From UBA11872 sp965198285 (GTDB lineage Bacteria > Chloroflexota > UBA11872), in contig OZ240251.1 of assembly GCA_965198285.1 (NCBI GenBank), positions 124,001 to 188,000 of the forward strand: a stretch of 64,000 bases of DNA. Reading direction: 5' to 3'. How positions within the stretch are numbered: the first letter of the stretch is position 1; each line of letters begins with the position of its first letter. The notes below the pieces were generated by a model. That model ran no database searches and was not told where the DNA came from. It worked only from the letters and a program-made list of their open reading frames with translations. Below, piece by piece: positions 49,539 through 59,115 of the stretch. The position numbers and the translations under genes were made by a program.

Positions 49539-51419
49539 ATGACGGTGGGCACGGCCGGTCACGTGGATCACGGAAAGTCCACGCTGGTGGAAGCGCTGAC
49601 CTCGATCTTCCCGGACCGGTTGGCCGAGGAGCGCGAACGCGGGCTGACCATCGACCTGGGGTTTGCCTGGTTCACGCTGCCCAGCGGGCGTGAGGTGTCG
49701 GTGGTGGATGTGCCGGGGCACGAGCGCTTCGTGTCCAACATGCTGGCCGGCGTGGGCGGGATCGACGCGGTGCTGCTGGTCATCGCGGCCGACGAAGGGG
49801 TCATGCCCCAGACGCGGGAACACCTGGACATCATCGAGCTCCTGGAGATCGACACCGGCGTAGTGGCGCTGACCAAGTCCGACCTCGTGGACGAGGAGTG
49901 GGCCACGCTGGTCGAAGAGGACGTCCGCGACACGCTGGCTGGCAGTGGGTTGGCTACCGCGCCGATCGTGCACGTGTCGGCGCAGGCCCGAACTGGGCTG
50001 GACGCGCTCGTTGGCACGCTCGATCGGGTTCTTGCCAGTACCCGTGCAAGGCCGGATAGCGGCGGCGCGCGCATTCCAATCGATCGCGTGTTCACAATGC
50101 CGGGCTTCGGCACGGTGATCACGGGCACGCTGTCGGGCGGGCCGCTACGCGTTGGCGATCAACCCGGCTTGTTTCCGGGCGGGCGCGGCGTGCGGATTCG
50201 GGGCTTGCAGTCGCACCAGACCACCATCGACGCCGCGCAGCCGGGGCGGCGGGTGGCGGTGAATCTGGGCGGGACGAACCCCTCACAGACCCGCCGGGGC
50301 GATGTGCTGGCGACACCGGGCGCCGTGCTCGAGACCCGCCGCATCGACGCCCGCCTGCGAATGTTGCCCTCGGCGCCGCGCGCGCTGAAGCCCGGCGAGT
50401 CGGTGGCGCTGCACATCGGCGCGGCGGCACGCATCGCGCGGCTGCGGCTGTTGGAAGCGGACCCGATCCCGCCGGGCGAGTCGGGCTGGGTCCAGTGGCG
50501 CCTGGACGCGCCCATCGCCGCGCGCCGCGGGGACCGCTATGTGATTCGACGGCTCTCACCGCCGGCGACGATTGGCGGCGGACGTGTGGCGCAAGCGATG
50601 GCGCGGCACGCGCCGCGCGGACAGGCGGCGGTGCTGAACACCCTGGCGCGCGCCGCGGCCGGCGATCCGCGGACGTTGGTGCACGACGCGCTGGACGACG
50701 ACCTGGTGACCATGAACGATCTGGCCCGGCGAACGGAACTAGACAGCCAGACCGCCGCGCGGACCGTCGCGGACCTGACCGAATCGGGTGAGGTGCGGAC
50801 GCTGCGGGCCTACGTCGGCAGCGTCCAGGTCGTCGAACGGCTGACGGCGGCGCTGCTGGCGGCGCTACGCAGGCATCACCAGCGCGACCCGGGGGCAGCT
50901 GGTCTCAGTACTTCGGACCTGGCCCGAATTATGAAGACACCGACGGCTGCGGTGGCCGAACTGGCGGCCGCCGCGGCGGAAGCCGGAACGGTGCGCCTGG
51001 ACGGACCGCGCGTGGCGCTGGCCACTCACAAAGTCGAACTCAACGCGGCCGAGGAACGTACGGCCGCGCGGCTGCTGGCAAAGCTCGACCAAGGCGGATC
51101 GACGCCGCCTTCGCTGGCTGAGGCGTTGGCGGCTAGCGGTGGAACCCGCCGCCTGGCGACGGCGCTCGCGCAGGACGGACGCTTGGTACTGCTGGCGCCA
51201 GACATCGCCTTCTCAAGCCAGACGTATGACGCGTGGCTGCGCACGGTGCAGAGTCTGTTTGAAGCGGCACCAAGCGTGACCGTACGCGAGGTACGCGACG
51301 CGCTGGGAACCAGCCGCAAGTACGCGCTGGCGTTGCTGGAATACCTGGATAGCCAAGCAATAACCCGGCGCGTCGGCGACGCCCGCCTGTGGCTGGGCGA
51401 CGACTCGAATCCCGGCTAG
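49539..51419 (+). CDS. selB: Selenocysteine-specific elongation factor SelB
   Basis: A 626-residue translational GTPase that delivers Sec-tRNA to UGA codons at a SECIS hairpin. G1 TAGHVDHGKSTLVEAL, G2 region ERGLTIDLGFAWF, G3 DVPGHERFVSNML and G4 ALTKSDLV are intact; EF-Tu-like domains 2 and 3 (IPIDRVFTMPGFGTVITGTL) follow, domain IV, then C-terminal winged helices (about 400-626) that bind SECIS. The signature that separates it from EF-Tu is the combination of GLTIDLGFAWF and the long C-terminus. ATG 49539 gives the usual short N-terminus; TTG 49509, overlapping the previous stop, is the alternative. selA, selC and selD are not in the window. It explains how the UGA at 30020 could be read. 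Confidence 0.93.
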   Translation: MTVGTAGHVDHGKSTLVEALTSIFPDRLAEERERGLTIDLGFAWFTLPSGREVSVVDVPGHERFVSNMLAGVGGIDAVLLVIAADEGVMPQTREHLDIIELLEIDTGVVALTKSDLVDEEWATLVEEDVRDTLAGSGLATAPIVHVSAQARTGLDALVGTLDRVLASTRARPDSGGARIPIDRVFTMPGFGTVITGTLSGGPLRVGDQPGLFPGGRGVRIRGLQSHQTTIDAAQPGRRVAVNLGGTNPSQTRRGDVLATPGAVLETRRIDARLRMLPSAPRALKPGESVALHIGAAARIARLRLLEADPIPPGESGWVQWRLDAPIAARRGDRYVIRRLSPPATIGGGRVAQAMARHAPRGQAAVLNTLARAAAGDPRTLVHDALDDDLVTMNDLARRTELDSQTAARTVADLTESGEVRTLRAYVGSVQVVERLTAALLAALRRHHQRDPGAAGLSTSDLARIMKTPTAAVAELAAAAAEAGTVRLDGPRVALATHKVELNAAEERTAARLLAKLDQGGSTPPSLAEALAASGGTRRLATALAQDGRLVLLAPDIAFSSQTYDAWLRTVQSLFEAAPSVTVREVRDALGTSRKYALALLEYLDSQAITRRVGDARLWLGDDSNPG

Positions 51420-51421
51420 CT

Positions 51422-52600
51422 TCAGGCGTCGGGCAGCGCGGCCAGACCGGGCAGTTCGCGGCCCTCCAGAAACTCCAGCGTGGCGCCCCCGCCGGTGCTG
51501 AGGTGGCCCATGCGGTCCGCCACGCCGGCCGCCTGGGCCGCGGCCAGGGCGTCACCGCCGGCCACCACCACAAAGGCGCGGGAATCGGCCAGTCCGCGCG
51601 CGACGGCCAGCGTGCCCTGGGCAAACGGCGCGTGCTCGTAGACGCCCAGCGGTCCGTTCCACACCACCGTGCGGGCACCGCCCAGCACCTCCAGGTAGGC
51701 GGCGGTCGTCGCGGGACCGATGTCCAGGGCCATCTGGTCGTCGGGAACCTGATCGGCGGCAACGATGGTCGTGGCGGCGGCGGGATCGAGTGCCGCGGCC
51801 GCGACCGCGTCCACCGGCGGCAGGATGCGGCACCCGGACGCCGCCGCGGCCGTGTGCACGGCGGCGACGACCTCGGCCTGGCCGGGCTCGACCAGCGACC
51901 GCCCGAGCGCGCCCCCGGAGTTCGCCAGAAACGTGTTGGCAATGCCGCCACCCAGCAGCAGCGCGTCCACATCCGCCGCCAGGCGGCGCAGCACGCCGAT
52001 CTTGTCGGAGGTCTTGGCCCCGCCCAGAACGGCGACGTAGGGCCGAGCCGGGTTGCGGGTCGCGCGTGCCAGGGCCTGGATTTCGGCGTGCATCAGCGGG
52101 CCGGCGGCCGCCGGCAGCAGCTCCGGAACGCCCACGGTGCTGGCGTGCGCCCGATGGGCGCTGCCGAAGGCATCGTTGACGTAGACGTCGGCCAGCCTGG
52201 CCAAACCGGCCGCGTGCGCGGGATCGTTCGGCTCCTCGCCTGGGTGGAAGCGCAGGTTTTCGAGCAGCAGCACCTCGCCGTCAGCCAGGTTCCGGGTCTG
52301 GGCTTCCACGGCGGGCCCGATGCTGTCGGGGGCGAGCGCCACAGGGCAGGCCAGCAACTCGCTTAGGCGTTCGGCCACCGGCGCCAGTGACAGGACGGGA
52401 TCGACCGCGCCCCGCGGGCGGCCAAGATGCGAGGCCACGACCAGGCGCGCTCCGCGCAGTCGAAGGTCGGCCAGCGTGGGAACCACGGCCCGCAGACGCG
52501 TGTCGTCGCGGATCGCGCCGCCGGCCAGCGGCACGTTGGCGTCCACGCGCAGGAACACGCGCTGGCCGCGGACTTGCAGCGCCTGGCTGCCGCGCTTCAC
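51422..52600 (-). CDS. pgk: Phosphoglycerate kinase
   Basis: A 392-residue enzyme producing ATP from 1,3-bisphosphoglycerate. It has VFLRVDANVPL, VVASHLGRPRGAVDP, LLLENLRFHPGEEPND, VNDAFGSAHRAHAST, LGGAKTSDKIGVL, LLLGGGIANTFL and the C-terminal GGGATLEFLEG, all catalytic or nucleotide motifs of the family. It lies 103 bases after gap in the same strand with a parS-like site in between, and converges with selB three bases away. Codon use is ordinary for the window. Confidence 0.95.
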   Translation of the reverse strand: MKRGSQALQVRGQRVFLRVDANVPLAGGAIRDDTRLRAVVPTLADLRLRGARLVVASHLGRPRGAVDPVLSLAPVAERLSELLACPVALAPDSIGPAVEAQTRNLADGEVLLLENLRFHPGEEPNDPAHAAGLARLADVYVNDAFGSAHRAHASTVGVPELLPAAAGPLMHAEIQALARATRNPARPYVAVLGGAKTSDKIGVLRRLAADVDALLLGGGIANTFLANSGGALGRSLVEPGQAEVVAAVHTAAAASGCRILPPVDAVAAAALDPAAATTIVAADQVPDDQMALDIGPATTAAYLEVLGGARTVVWNGPLGVYEHAPFAQGTLAVARGLADSRAFVVVAGGDALAAAQAAGVADRMGHLSTGGGATLEFLEGRELPGLAALPDA

Positions 52601-52668
52601 GGCACCTTGCCTGCCGGGGTCAGTTCGGCACTCCGGCCCCCGGAGGCCGAGTGGGGGACGGCCGCGAA

Positions 52669-52684
52669 TGTCTCACGTGAAACA
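52669..52684. other. parS-like chromosome-partition site
   Basis: TGTCTCACGTGAAACA matches the bacterial parS consensus TGTTTCACGTGAAACA at 15 of 16 positions, the mismatch being the fourth base. It lies in the 103-base space between gap and pgk, outside coding sequence. parS is bound by chromosomal ParB and is usually within the origin-proximal part of the chromosome. No parA/parB pair is seen nearby. Confidence 0.75.
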
Positions 52685-52703
52685 TTGGGCCCAGGCGATC
52701 CGC

Positions 52704-53723
52704 TCAGACCTGGGCAGGCGCTCCAACGCGCGCGCCGATGGTCATCGCCACATCGCCGATCCGGCAGGCATAGCCCCACTCGTTGTCGTACCAGGCCGCT
52801 ACTTTGACCAGGTCGTCGCCGATGACCATGGTCGATCCGGCGTCCACGATCGAGGAGCGGGTGTCGCCCTTGAGGTCAATCGAGACCAGCGGCTCGTCGG
52901 ACACGCCCAGAATGCCGTCCAACCGGCCGGCCGCGGCGGCGCGCAGCGCGTCGGTGATGTCCTCCACGCTGACCGGACGCTCCAGGTGCGCCACGAACTC
53001 GACGATGGAGACAGTGGACACGGGCACGCGATAGGCCGCCCCGTGCATGCGGCCGTCGAGCGCCGGGATGGCCAGGCCGATGGCGCGAGCTGCGCCGGTG
53101 CTGGCGGGCACGATGCTGAGCGCGCTGGCCCGCGCTTCGCGCAGGTCGGTGATGGCGGTATCAACGAGGCTCTGCGAAGCCGTATAGGCGTGAATGGTCG
53201 ACATCAGGCCCTTGCGCACGCCGAACTCGCGGTGGACGACATCAAGCGGCGGCGCCAAGCCGTTGGTGGTGCAGGACGCGTTGCTGACCACGTAGTGCGC
53301 GGCGGGGTCGAATTGGTCGTCGTTGACGCCCAAAACCACGGTGAGATCGGCGTCGCCGGACGGCGCGGAGATCAGGACTCGACCGGCGCCGGCATCCAGG
53401 TGCGCCGCGGCCCGTGCCCGCTCGGTGCCCACGCCGGTGGACTCCACCACCAGTTCCGCGCCCAGGTCGCCCCACGGCAGCGCATTCCAATCGCGGATGG
53501 AGAAATACGGGATCGACGCCCCGCCCACGACCAACCCAGCGGACGTCGCATCCACGCTACGGCCACAGCGGCCGTAGTTGCTGTCGTACTGCAACAGGTG
53601 AGCCGAGGCTGACAGGTCGGCAAGGTCGTTGATGCCAACGATCTCGGCCTGGGGATGGCGCTCCAGCAGCGCCCGCAGGGCCAGGCGGCCGATCCGCCCG
53701 AACCCGTTGATTCCGATTCGCAC
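52704..53723 (-). CDS. gap: Glyceraldehyde-3-phosphate dehydrogenase
   Basis: A 339-residue type I GAPDH. The N-terminal Rossmann motif is VRIGINGFGRIGRLALRAL; the INDLADL segment carries the Asp that selects NAD+ over NADP+. The catalytic Cys and His are in VSNASCTTNGLAPP and TIHAYTASQ; WYDNEWGYACR is at the C-terminus. GTG 53723 with GGAG eight bases upstream is preferred over the longer ATG at 53768. It is followed by pgk, forming a lower-glycolysis operon. Confidence 0.95.
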   Translation of the reverse strand: MRIGINGFGRIGRLALRALLERHPQAEIVGINDLADLSASAHLLQYDSNYGRCGRSVDATSAGLVVGGASIPYFSIRDWNALPWGDLGAELVVESTGVGTERARAAAHLDAGAGRVLISAPSGDADLTVVLGVNDDQFDPAAHYVVSNASCTTNGLAPPLDVVHREFGVRKGLMSTIHAYTASQSLVDTAITDLREARASALSIVPASTGAARAIGLAIPALDGRMHGAAYRVPVSTVSIVEFVAHLERPVSVEDITDALRAAAAGRLDGILGVSDEPLVSIDLKGDTRSSIVDAGSTMVIGDDLVKVAAWYDNEWGYACRIGDVAMTIGARVGAPAQV

Positions 53724-54102
53724 GATGGTTCTCCTCGATGTCAAAGCGTCACGATGACTGGCCGTCATGGCCGGCCCGACCGCTTCGGGTCATCGTCGAG
53801 GTTGCGGCGCCAGCAGTGGCCGTGGGTGACCGTTGCCGGGCGCAGGCGGTTTGCCGATGCGTCGAGGTCGGATTGTGATCTTACGCGACGGCTTTGCCCT
53901 GGCTTGAGCAGCAGCCAGTCGCCAGCGGCCAATTGCCGGTGAAGGCACGACGACAGGAGGACGCTTGGGTGCCGCCGGCGCGGGGTCGCTTACACTTCGG
54001 TGAGGCTGGGCGTGCGGCCGGCGGCCGCTGGATCCATGGACGGGAGTAAGCGTCTGATGAACGCTCCGGCTCCCGTGCCCGCTCCGGCTCGGATGTGAGC
54101 CG
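53724..54102. other. Intergenic between gap and hpnC
   Basis: About 380 bases of divergent upstream DNA. A TACACT -10-like hexamer near 53991 might serve hpnC, but its -35 region is poor. A 20-codon frame (MDGSKRLMNAPAPVPAPARM) ends four bases before the hpnC ATG and could be a leader peptide; evidence is weak. The segment CCAGTCGCCAGCGGC resembles one near 43115. Confidence 0.35.
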
Positions 54103-54963
54103 ATGACGACAACGTCCCCGCCGCAAGCCGTGCCGTCCCTGGCGGCCGTGATGCAACGCGCGGGCGGCGAGAACTTTCCCGTGGCCTCGCGCCTACTGCC
54201 CGGCCACCTGCGACAGCACCTGGAGAACGTCTACGGCTTCGCTCGTCTGACCGATCAACTGGGCGACTACGCCGAAGGCGACCGGCTGTCGTTGCTGGAC
54301 TGGCTGGACGGCGAGGTGGACGCCGTCTACAACGGCGGCCTGCCCAACCACGCCGTGATGCGGCGCATCACACCGACAGTGCTGCGCTACGCGATCCCTG
54401 ATGTGCCCTTCCGGGCGCTGATCAACGCCAACCGCCAGGACCAGCGGGTCACGCGCTACGCGACGTACCAGGAACTTGCCGGCTATTGCGAACTCTCCGC
54501 CAACCCTGTCGGTCACCTGGTGCTGCACGTCTTCGAGGCGGCCACGCCGGAGCGGATCTGGCTCTCAGACCTGATCTGCACGGCCCTGCAGCTCACCGAG
54601 CACTGGCAGGACGTGGCGGAGGACTATCAGATGGGCCGGGTCTATATCCCGCGGGAGGACATGGCCCGGTTCGGCTGTTCGGTTGAGGTGATCGCCTCAC
54701 GACGCCCCACCAGCGAGTTTCAGGCGCTGATGCGCTTCGAGGTGGACCGCGCCTGGGCGCTGTTCGACCGCGGGGCAACCCTGGTGCGGACGCTGCCCGG
54801 CGTGCGTGGGATGGCCATAGTGGCGATCATCGAGGGCGGACGGGCCGCCCTGCAGGCGATCCGCCAGGCGGACTACGACGTGCTCACGCAATCTCCGCGG
54901 CCGGACGCTAGGGCCAAGGCCGTGGCCGCACTGCGCGTGTTGCGCACGGCCCTGGACTGGTAG
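54103..54963 (+). CDS. hpnC: Squalene synthase-type enzyme HpnC
   Basis: A 286-residue trans-prenyltransferase-like enzyme that in the bacterial HpnCDE route converts presqualene diphosphate to hydroxysqualene. It keeps VYGFARLTDQLGDYAEGD (the first Asp-rich region), YCELSANPVGHLVLHVF and TEHWQDVAEDYQMGRVYIPREDMARFG, with the second Asp motif. ATG 54103 opens a run of four tightly packed hopanoid genes. hpnD follows three bases after the stop. The operon feeds squalene to the cyclase encoded three genes downstream. Confidence 0.92.
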   Translation: MTTTSPPQAVPSLAAVMQRAGGENFPVASRLLPGHLRQHLENVYGFARLTDQLGDYAEGDRLSLLDWLDGEVDAVYNGGLPNHAVMRRITPTVLRYAIPDVPFRALINANRQDQRVTRYATYQELAGYCELSANPVGHLVLHVFEAATPERIWLSDLICTALQLTEHWQDVAEDYQMGRVYIPREDMARFGCSVEVIASRRPTSEFQALMRFEVDRAWALFDRGATLVRTLPGVRGMAIVAIIEGGRAALQAIRQADYDVLTQSPRPDARAKAVAALRVLRTALDW

Positions 54964-54966
54964 CCG

Positions 54967-55803
54967 ATGGATCCAGCCGCCGCCTACGCACACTGCGAGC
55001 ACGTGACCCGTACGCGGGCGGGGAACTTCTACTGGGGCATCCGCCTGCTGCCTGGGCCGAAGCGGCGGGCGCTCTGTGCGGTCTACGCGCTGGCGCGGGA
55101 GATCGACGACATCGGCGACGGCGACCTGCCAATTGAAGCCAAGGCGCAAGCCCTGCGGGAAGCGCGTGAGCGGCTGGCCGACATCGGCCCGGCTGCGGAC
55201 GACCCGGTACTGGCCGCCTTGGGGCACGCATCCCAGCAGCTTCCGATTCCGCTGCCGGCCTTTGGAGAACTGATTGACGGCGTTGAGATGGATGTACGCG
55301 GCACGGTCTACGAAACGTTTGACGAGCTGGTGGTCTACTGCCGCCGGGTGGCAGGCACCATCGGACGGCTGTCGCTGGGCGTCTGCGGGGCCGAGAACAT
55401 GGAGCGGGCGTCGCCGCTGGTAGACGCCCTGGGCGTGGCCCTGCAACTGACCAACATCCTGCGCGACGTGCGGGAAGACTTGCAGACCGGCCGTGTCTAC
55501 TTGCCGCGAGAGGACCTGCGCCGGTTCGATTGCACGCTGGACCTGGACGCTCCGCCTGTCCCGAAGTTTGCCGAGATGATCCGTTTCCAGACCGCCCGTG
55601 CCGCCCAGTGGTTCGACGAGGGGCTACGGCTGCGTCCGCTGCTGGACGCGCGGAGTTCCGCCTGCGCGGGGACGATGGCGGGTATTTACAGGCGTCTGCT
55701 GCGGCGCATCGAGCGCGATCCAGCGGCGGTCATGCGGGGTCGCGTGGCCCTGCCGGCCTGGGAGAAAGCGCTGGTAGCGGCCCATAGTCTGGCGGGCGGG
55801 TGA
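54967..55803 (+). CDS. hpnD: Presqualene diphosphate synthase HpnD
   Basis: A 278-residue squalene/phytoene synthase-family enzyme that condenses two farnesyl diphosphates to presqualene diphosphate. It contains SRTFYW-like TRAGNFYWGIRLL, VYALAREIDDIGD (first Asp-rich motif), YCRRVAGTIGRLSLGVCG and TNILRDVREDLQTGRVYLPREDLRRF (second motif). Its TGA overlaps the hpnE GTG (GTGA). Phytoene synthase is the main alternative, excluded by the HpnC and HpnE neighbours. Confidence 0.93.
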   Translation: MDPAAAYAHCEHVTRTRAGNFYWGIRLLPGPKRRALCAVYALAREIDDIGDGDLPIEAKAQALREARERLADIGPAADDPVLAALGHASQQLPIPLPAFGELIDGVEMDVRGTVYETFDELVVYCRRVAGTIGRLSLGVCGAENMERASPLVDALGVALQLTNILRDVREDLQTGRVYLPREDLRRFDCTLDLDAPPVPKFAEMIRFQTARAAQWFDEGLRLRPLLDARSSACAGTMAGIYRRLLRRIERDPAAVMRGRVALPAWEKALVAAHSLAGG

Positions 55804-57152
55804 GCGGCGCGCCGGTTGTAGTGGCTGGCGGCGGGCTGGCCGGGATCAGCGCAGCGCTCGCGCTGGCGGATGCGGGCCTGTCGGTGACGCTGTTGGAAGC
55901 GCGCGGCCGACTGGGCGGCGCTACGTACTCGTTTCAACGAGATGGGCACTGGTTCGACAACGGCCAGCACGTCTTTCTGCGCTGCTGCACCGCCTACCGG
56001 GCGCTTATCGAGCGGATTGGGTCCGGCGACTTGGTAACGCTCCAGCGACGCCTCGACATCCCGGTGATCCATCGCCACCGCGGAGTCAGTCGGCTGACGC
56101 GCTCAGCCTTGCCGACGCCGCTGCACCTGGGGCCCAGCCTGGCCGCCTACCGGCATCTCAGCCGCATGGACAAGCTGCAGGTCGCGCGTACGGTGGCGGA
56201 GCTGGCGCGGCTGGACCTGGGCGACCGCAGCCTGGACACGCAGACCTTCGGTAGCTGGCTGCGGAATCGCGGCGCGTCGCCGCGTGCGCTGGAGTCTCTC
56301 TGGGACTTGATCGTCCTGCCCACGCTCAACCTGCCAGCCGACGAGGCGTCGCTCTGGCTGGGCGCGATGGTGTTCCAGGTCGGGCTGCTGACCGACGGAC
56401 CGGCGGCTGACCTGGGCTACACGACGGCTCCGCTGGGCGTGGCGCACGGCGAGCGGGCAGCCGCCGCGCTGGCGGCCGCCGGGGTCGATGTGCGCATGCA
56501 AGCCGCCGTATCCGCCATCGAGCGACCAGATGCAGACGACCTGGACGTACGCGTGGGCGGGGAGCGCATCACGGCGGCGGCCCTGATCCTGGCCGTGCCG
56601 CATGAACAGGCGGCCCGGCTGGTCCCGGCGCAGGTTCATGCGGGCGCCAAGACCTTCGCCGATCTGGGGCACAGCCCGATCGTCAACCTGCACGTGATTT
56701 ACGATCAGCGGGTCATGGATCATGCGTTTGCAGCCGGCGTGGGCACGCCGTTGCAGTGGGTGTTTGACCGCACCGGTCCGGCCGGTCTGGGTGAGGGCCA
56801 GTGTCTGGCCGTGTCGCTCTCGGCCGCCACGACCTACGCCGACCGCCCGACCGAGGAACTGCGCGCGACGTTCCTTCCCGAACTGGCGCGGCTGTTCCCT
56901 AGGGCGGCCCGGGCACGCGTGACTGCGTTCTACGCGACCCGCGACCACCGGGCCACGTTCCGGCCGGCGCCCGGCACGTTGCGGCTGCGTCCCAGAGCAA
57001 CCACCGCCGACCCCCGCATCGCGCTGGCCGGCGCATGGACCGATACCGGCTGGCCCGCCACGATGGAGGGGGCGGTGCGCAGTGGGCGCCAGGCGGCCCG
57101 CAGCGTGCTCCTGGCCCTGGGCCGCGAGCGCAATCTTCCAGCGGCGGCATGA
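55800..57152 (+). CDS. hpnE: Hydroxysqualene dehydroxylase HpnE
   Basis: A 450-residue FAD-dependent amine-oxidase-fold enzyme that reduces hydroxysqualene to squalene. The N-terminus has VVVAGGGLAGISAALALADAGLSVTLLEARGRLGGATYSF (FAD site); NGQHVFLRCC and the C-terminal ALAGAWTDTGWPATMEGAVRSGRQAA follow, the latter binding flavin. The GTG start is inside the hpnD stop and its own stop overlaps the shc start. Together with hpnC and hpnD it makes squalene from farnesyl diphosphate. Confidence 0.92.
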   Translation: MSGAPVVVAGGGLAGISAALALADAGLSVTLLEARGRLGGATYSFQRDGHWFDNGQHVFLRCCTAYRALIERIGSGDLVTLQRRLDIPVIHRHRGVSRLTRSALPTPLHLGPSLAAYRHLSRMDKLQVARTVAELARLDLGDRSLDTQTFGSWLRNRGASPRALESLWDLIVLPTLNLPADEASLWLGAMVFQVGLLTDGPAADLGYTTAPLGVAHGERAAAALAAAGVDVRMQAAVSAIERPDADDLDVRVGGERITAAALILAVPHEQAARLVPAQVHAGAKTFADLGHSPIVNLHVIYDQRVMDHAFAAGVGTPLQWVFDRTGPAGLGEGQCLAVSLSAATTYADRPTEELRATFLPELARLFPRAARARVTAFYATRDHRATFRPAPGTLRLRPRATTADPRIALAGAWTDTGWPATMEGAVRSGRQAARSVLLALGRERNLPAAA

Positions 57153-59044
57153 GCGTCGAGGTCTCCGCGCGACCCAACGCGCTGGCCAACGCCATCGAGC
57201 GGGCGCGCCGCCACCTGCTGGACTTACAGATCCCGGCCGGCTGGTGGAAGGGCGAGCTGGAGAGCAACGTCACCATCGAGGCGGAGGACCTGTTCCTGCG
57301 CCGCTACCTGGGAATCCTTGAGCACGGCACGGCTGAGCGAACAGCCCGCTGGATTCGCTTGCGCCGCCAACCCGACGGGACCTGGACCAACTTCCACGGC
57401 GGTCCGCCCGACCTCCACACCACGACCGAGGCCTACGTGGCGCTGCGGCTGGCCGGTGACCAACCAGACGACGCACAGATGCGTGCGACCGCGGCCTGGA
57501 TCCGCGAGCAGGGCGGCGTGGAGGCCACCCGCAGCTTCACACGCATCTGGCTGGCGCTCAACGGCTGGTGGTCGTGGGACGACCTGCCGGCCATACCGCC
57601 GGAAATCATGCTGCTGCCGCCGTGGTGGCCGCTCAACATCTACGACTTCGCGTGCTGGGCGCGTCAGACCTATGTCGCGCTGGCGGTGATCCGCTCTCAG
57701 CAGCCGGTGCGGCCCGCTCCGTTCCCAATCGACGAACTGCACACGCACCGCACGCCGCCGATGGACTACTCGCTGCGATGCTGGTCCGGGCTCTTCAATC
57801 AGGTCGACCGCGTGCTGCGGTGGTACGAGAAACGGCCGCTACGCTGGCTGCGGGAAGCGGCGCTGAACCGCCCCGAGGCCTGGATCGTGCGGCGGCAGGA
57901 GCGCGACGGTTCCTGGGGCGGCATCCAGCCGCCGTGGGTCAACTCAATCATTGCGTTCACGCTGCGCGGCTATCCGCTAGACCATCCGGTCATTGCTCGC
58001 GCCCTGGATGGATTGGACAGCTTCACGATCGACGACGGGCACATGCGCCGGCTGGAGGCCTGTCAGTCGCCCGTCTGGGACACCGCGCTGGCCATAGTGG
58101 CACTGACCGACGCCGGCATGCCCGACGACGACGCCTCACTGATTCGTGCCACGGACTGGCTGCTGGATCAGGAAGTTCGCGTACGGGGCGATTGGAGCGT
58201 CCGGCGGCCACACCTCGCGCCAGGCGGCTGGGCGTTCGAGTTCGGCAACGTGAACTACCCGGATGTCGACGACACCGCCGAAGTTGGGCTGGCGGTGCGG
58301 CGGGTCCGCCACCCCGAACCGGAGCGGGTCGACGCGGCCCTGGTCCGAGCCCGTGGCTGGGTGGAGGGCATGCAGTCGCGCAACGGCGGCTGGGGGTCCT
58401 TTGACGCCGACAACACCAACACGCTGTGCCGAGAGCCATCGTTCCGCGACTTCGGCGAGGTCATCGACCCGCCGTCGGCGGACGTGACCGCGCGTGCCTT
58501 GCACTTTCTGGCCCAGGAAGACGCGCTTGGTACCGAGATCGCGCGACGGGGACTGGCCTGGCTACGCGCCGAGCAGGAGACCGACGGCTCCTGGTTCGGT
58601 CGCTGGGGCGCCAATCACATCTACGGACTGAGCGTGGTCGTCCAGGCGCTTGCGACCGCCGGCGTTTCGACCGGCGACCCGGCGTTGCGGCGGGCCGCGG
58701 CCTGGCTGGAAGCGCATCAGAACGCCGATGGCGGCTGGGGCGAGGACTTGCGCTCCTACGACGATCCGTCGTGGATCGGTCGCGGGACCAGCACCGCCTC
58801 GCAGACGGCGTGGGCGCTGATGGCTCTGGTGGAGGCGAACGCCGAATCGCCGGCGGTCGCGCGCGGCGTGGAGTTCCTGGTCCGCACCCAACGCGAGGAC
58901 GGAACCTGGGACGAGGAACTGTACACCGGCACCGGCTTCCCCGGCGCCTTCTACATCAGGTATCACCTCTATCGGCTGCTGTTTCCGTTGATGGCGTTGG
59001 GGCGGTATGCCAAGAAAGTGGGGCGGCGCGAGGACGGGATGTGA
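57149..59044 (+). CDS. shc: Squalene-hopene cyclase
   Basis: A 631-residue triterpene cyclase that folds squalene into hopene. The acid motif DxDDTA is present as YPDVDDTAEVGLAV; QW repeats include QERDGSWGGIQPPWVNS, RNGGWGSFDADN, QETDGSWFGRWGANHIYG, QNADGGWGEDL and QREDGTWDEEL; the active-site aromatic stretch GTGFPGAFYIRYHLYRLLFP is at the C-terminus. Length is normal. ATG 57149 overlaps the hpnE stop (ATGA). Hopanoids stiffen the cell membrane. An antitoxin-like gene follows. Confidence 0.95.
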   Translation: MSVEVSARPNALANAIERARRHLLDLQIPAGWWKGELESNVTIEAEDLFLRRYLGILEHGTAERTARWIRLRRQPDGTWTNFHGGPPDLHTTTEAYVALRLAGDQPDDAQMRATAAWIREQGGVEATRSFTRIWLALNGWWSWDDLPAIPPEIMLLPPWWPLNIYDFACWARQTYVALAVIRSQQPVRPAPFPIDELHTHRTPPMDYSLRCWSGLFNQVDRVLRWYEKRPLRWLREAALNRPEAWIVRRQERDGSWGGIQPPWVNSIIAFTLRGYPLDHPVIARALDGLDSFTIDDGHMRRLEACQSPVWDTALAIVALTDAGMPDDDASLIRATDWLLDQEVRVRGDWSVRRPHLAPGGWAFEFGNVNYPDVDDTAEVGLAVRRVRHPEPERVDAALVRARGWVEGMQSRNGGWGSFDADNTNTLCREPSFRDFGEVIDPPSADVTARALHFLAQEDALGTEIARRGLAWLRAEQETDGSWFGRWGANHIYGLSVVVQALATAGVSTGDPALRRAAAWLEAHQNADGGWGEDLRSYDDPSWIGRGTSTASQTAWALMALVEANAESPAVARGVEFLVRTQREDGTWDEELYTGTGFPGAFYIRYHLYRLLFPLMALGRYAKKVGRREDGM

Positions 59045-59115
59045 CAGCGGCCAGTACGCCAAACGTCATTGAGGAAGATCCACTCGGCGACGCAACGCGT
59101 CCAGGAGGTTCTCGA

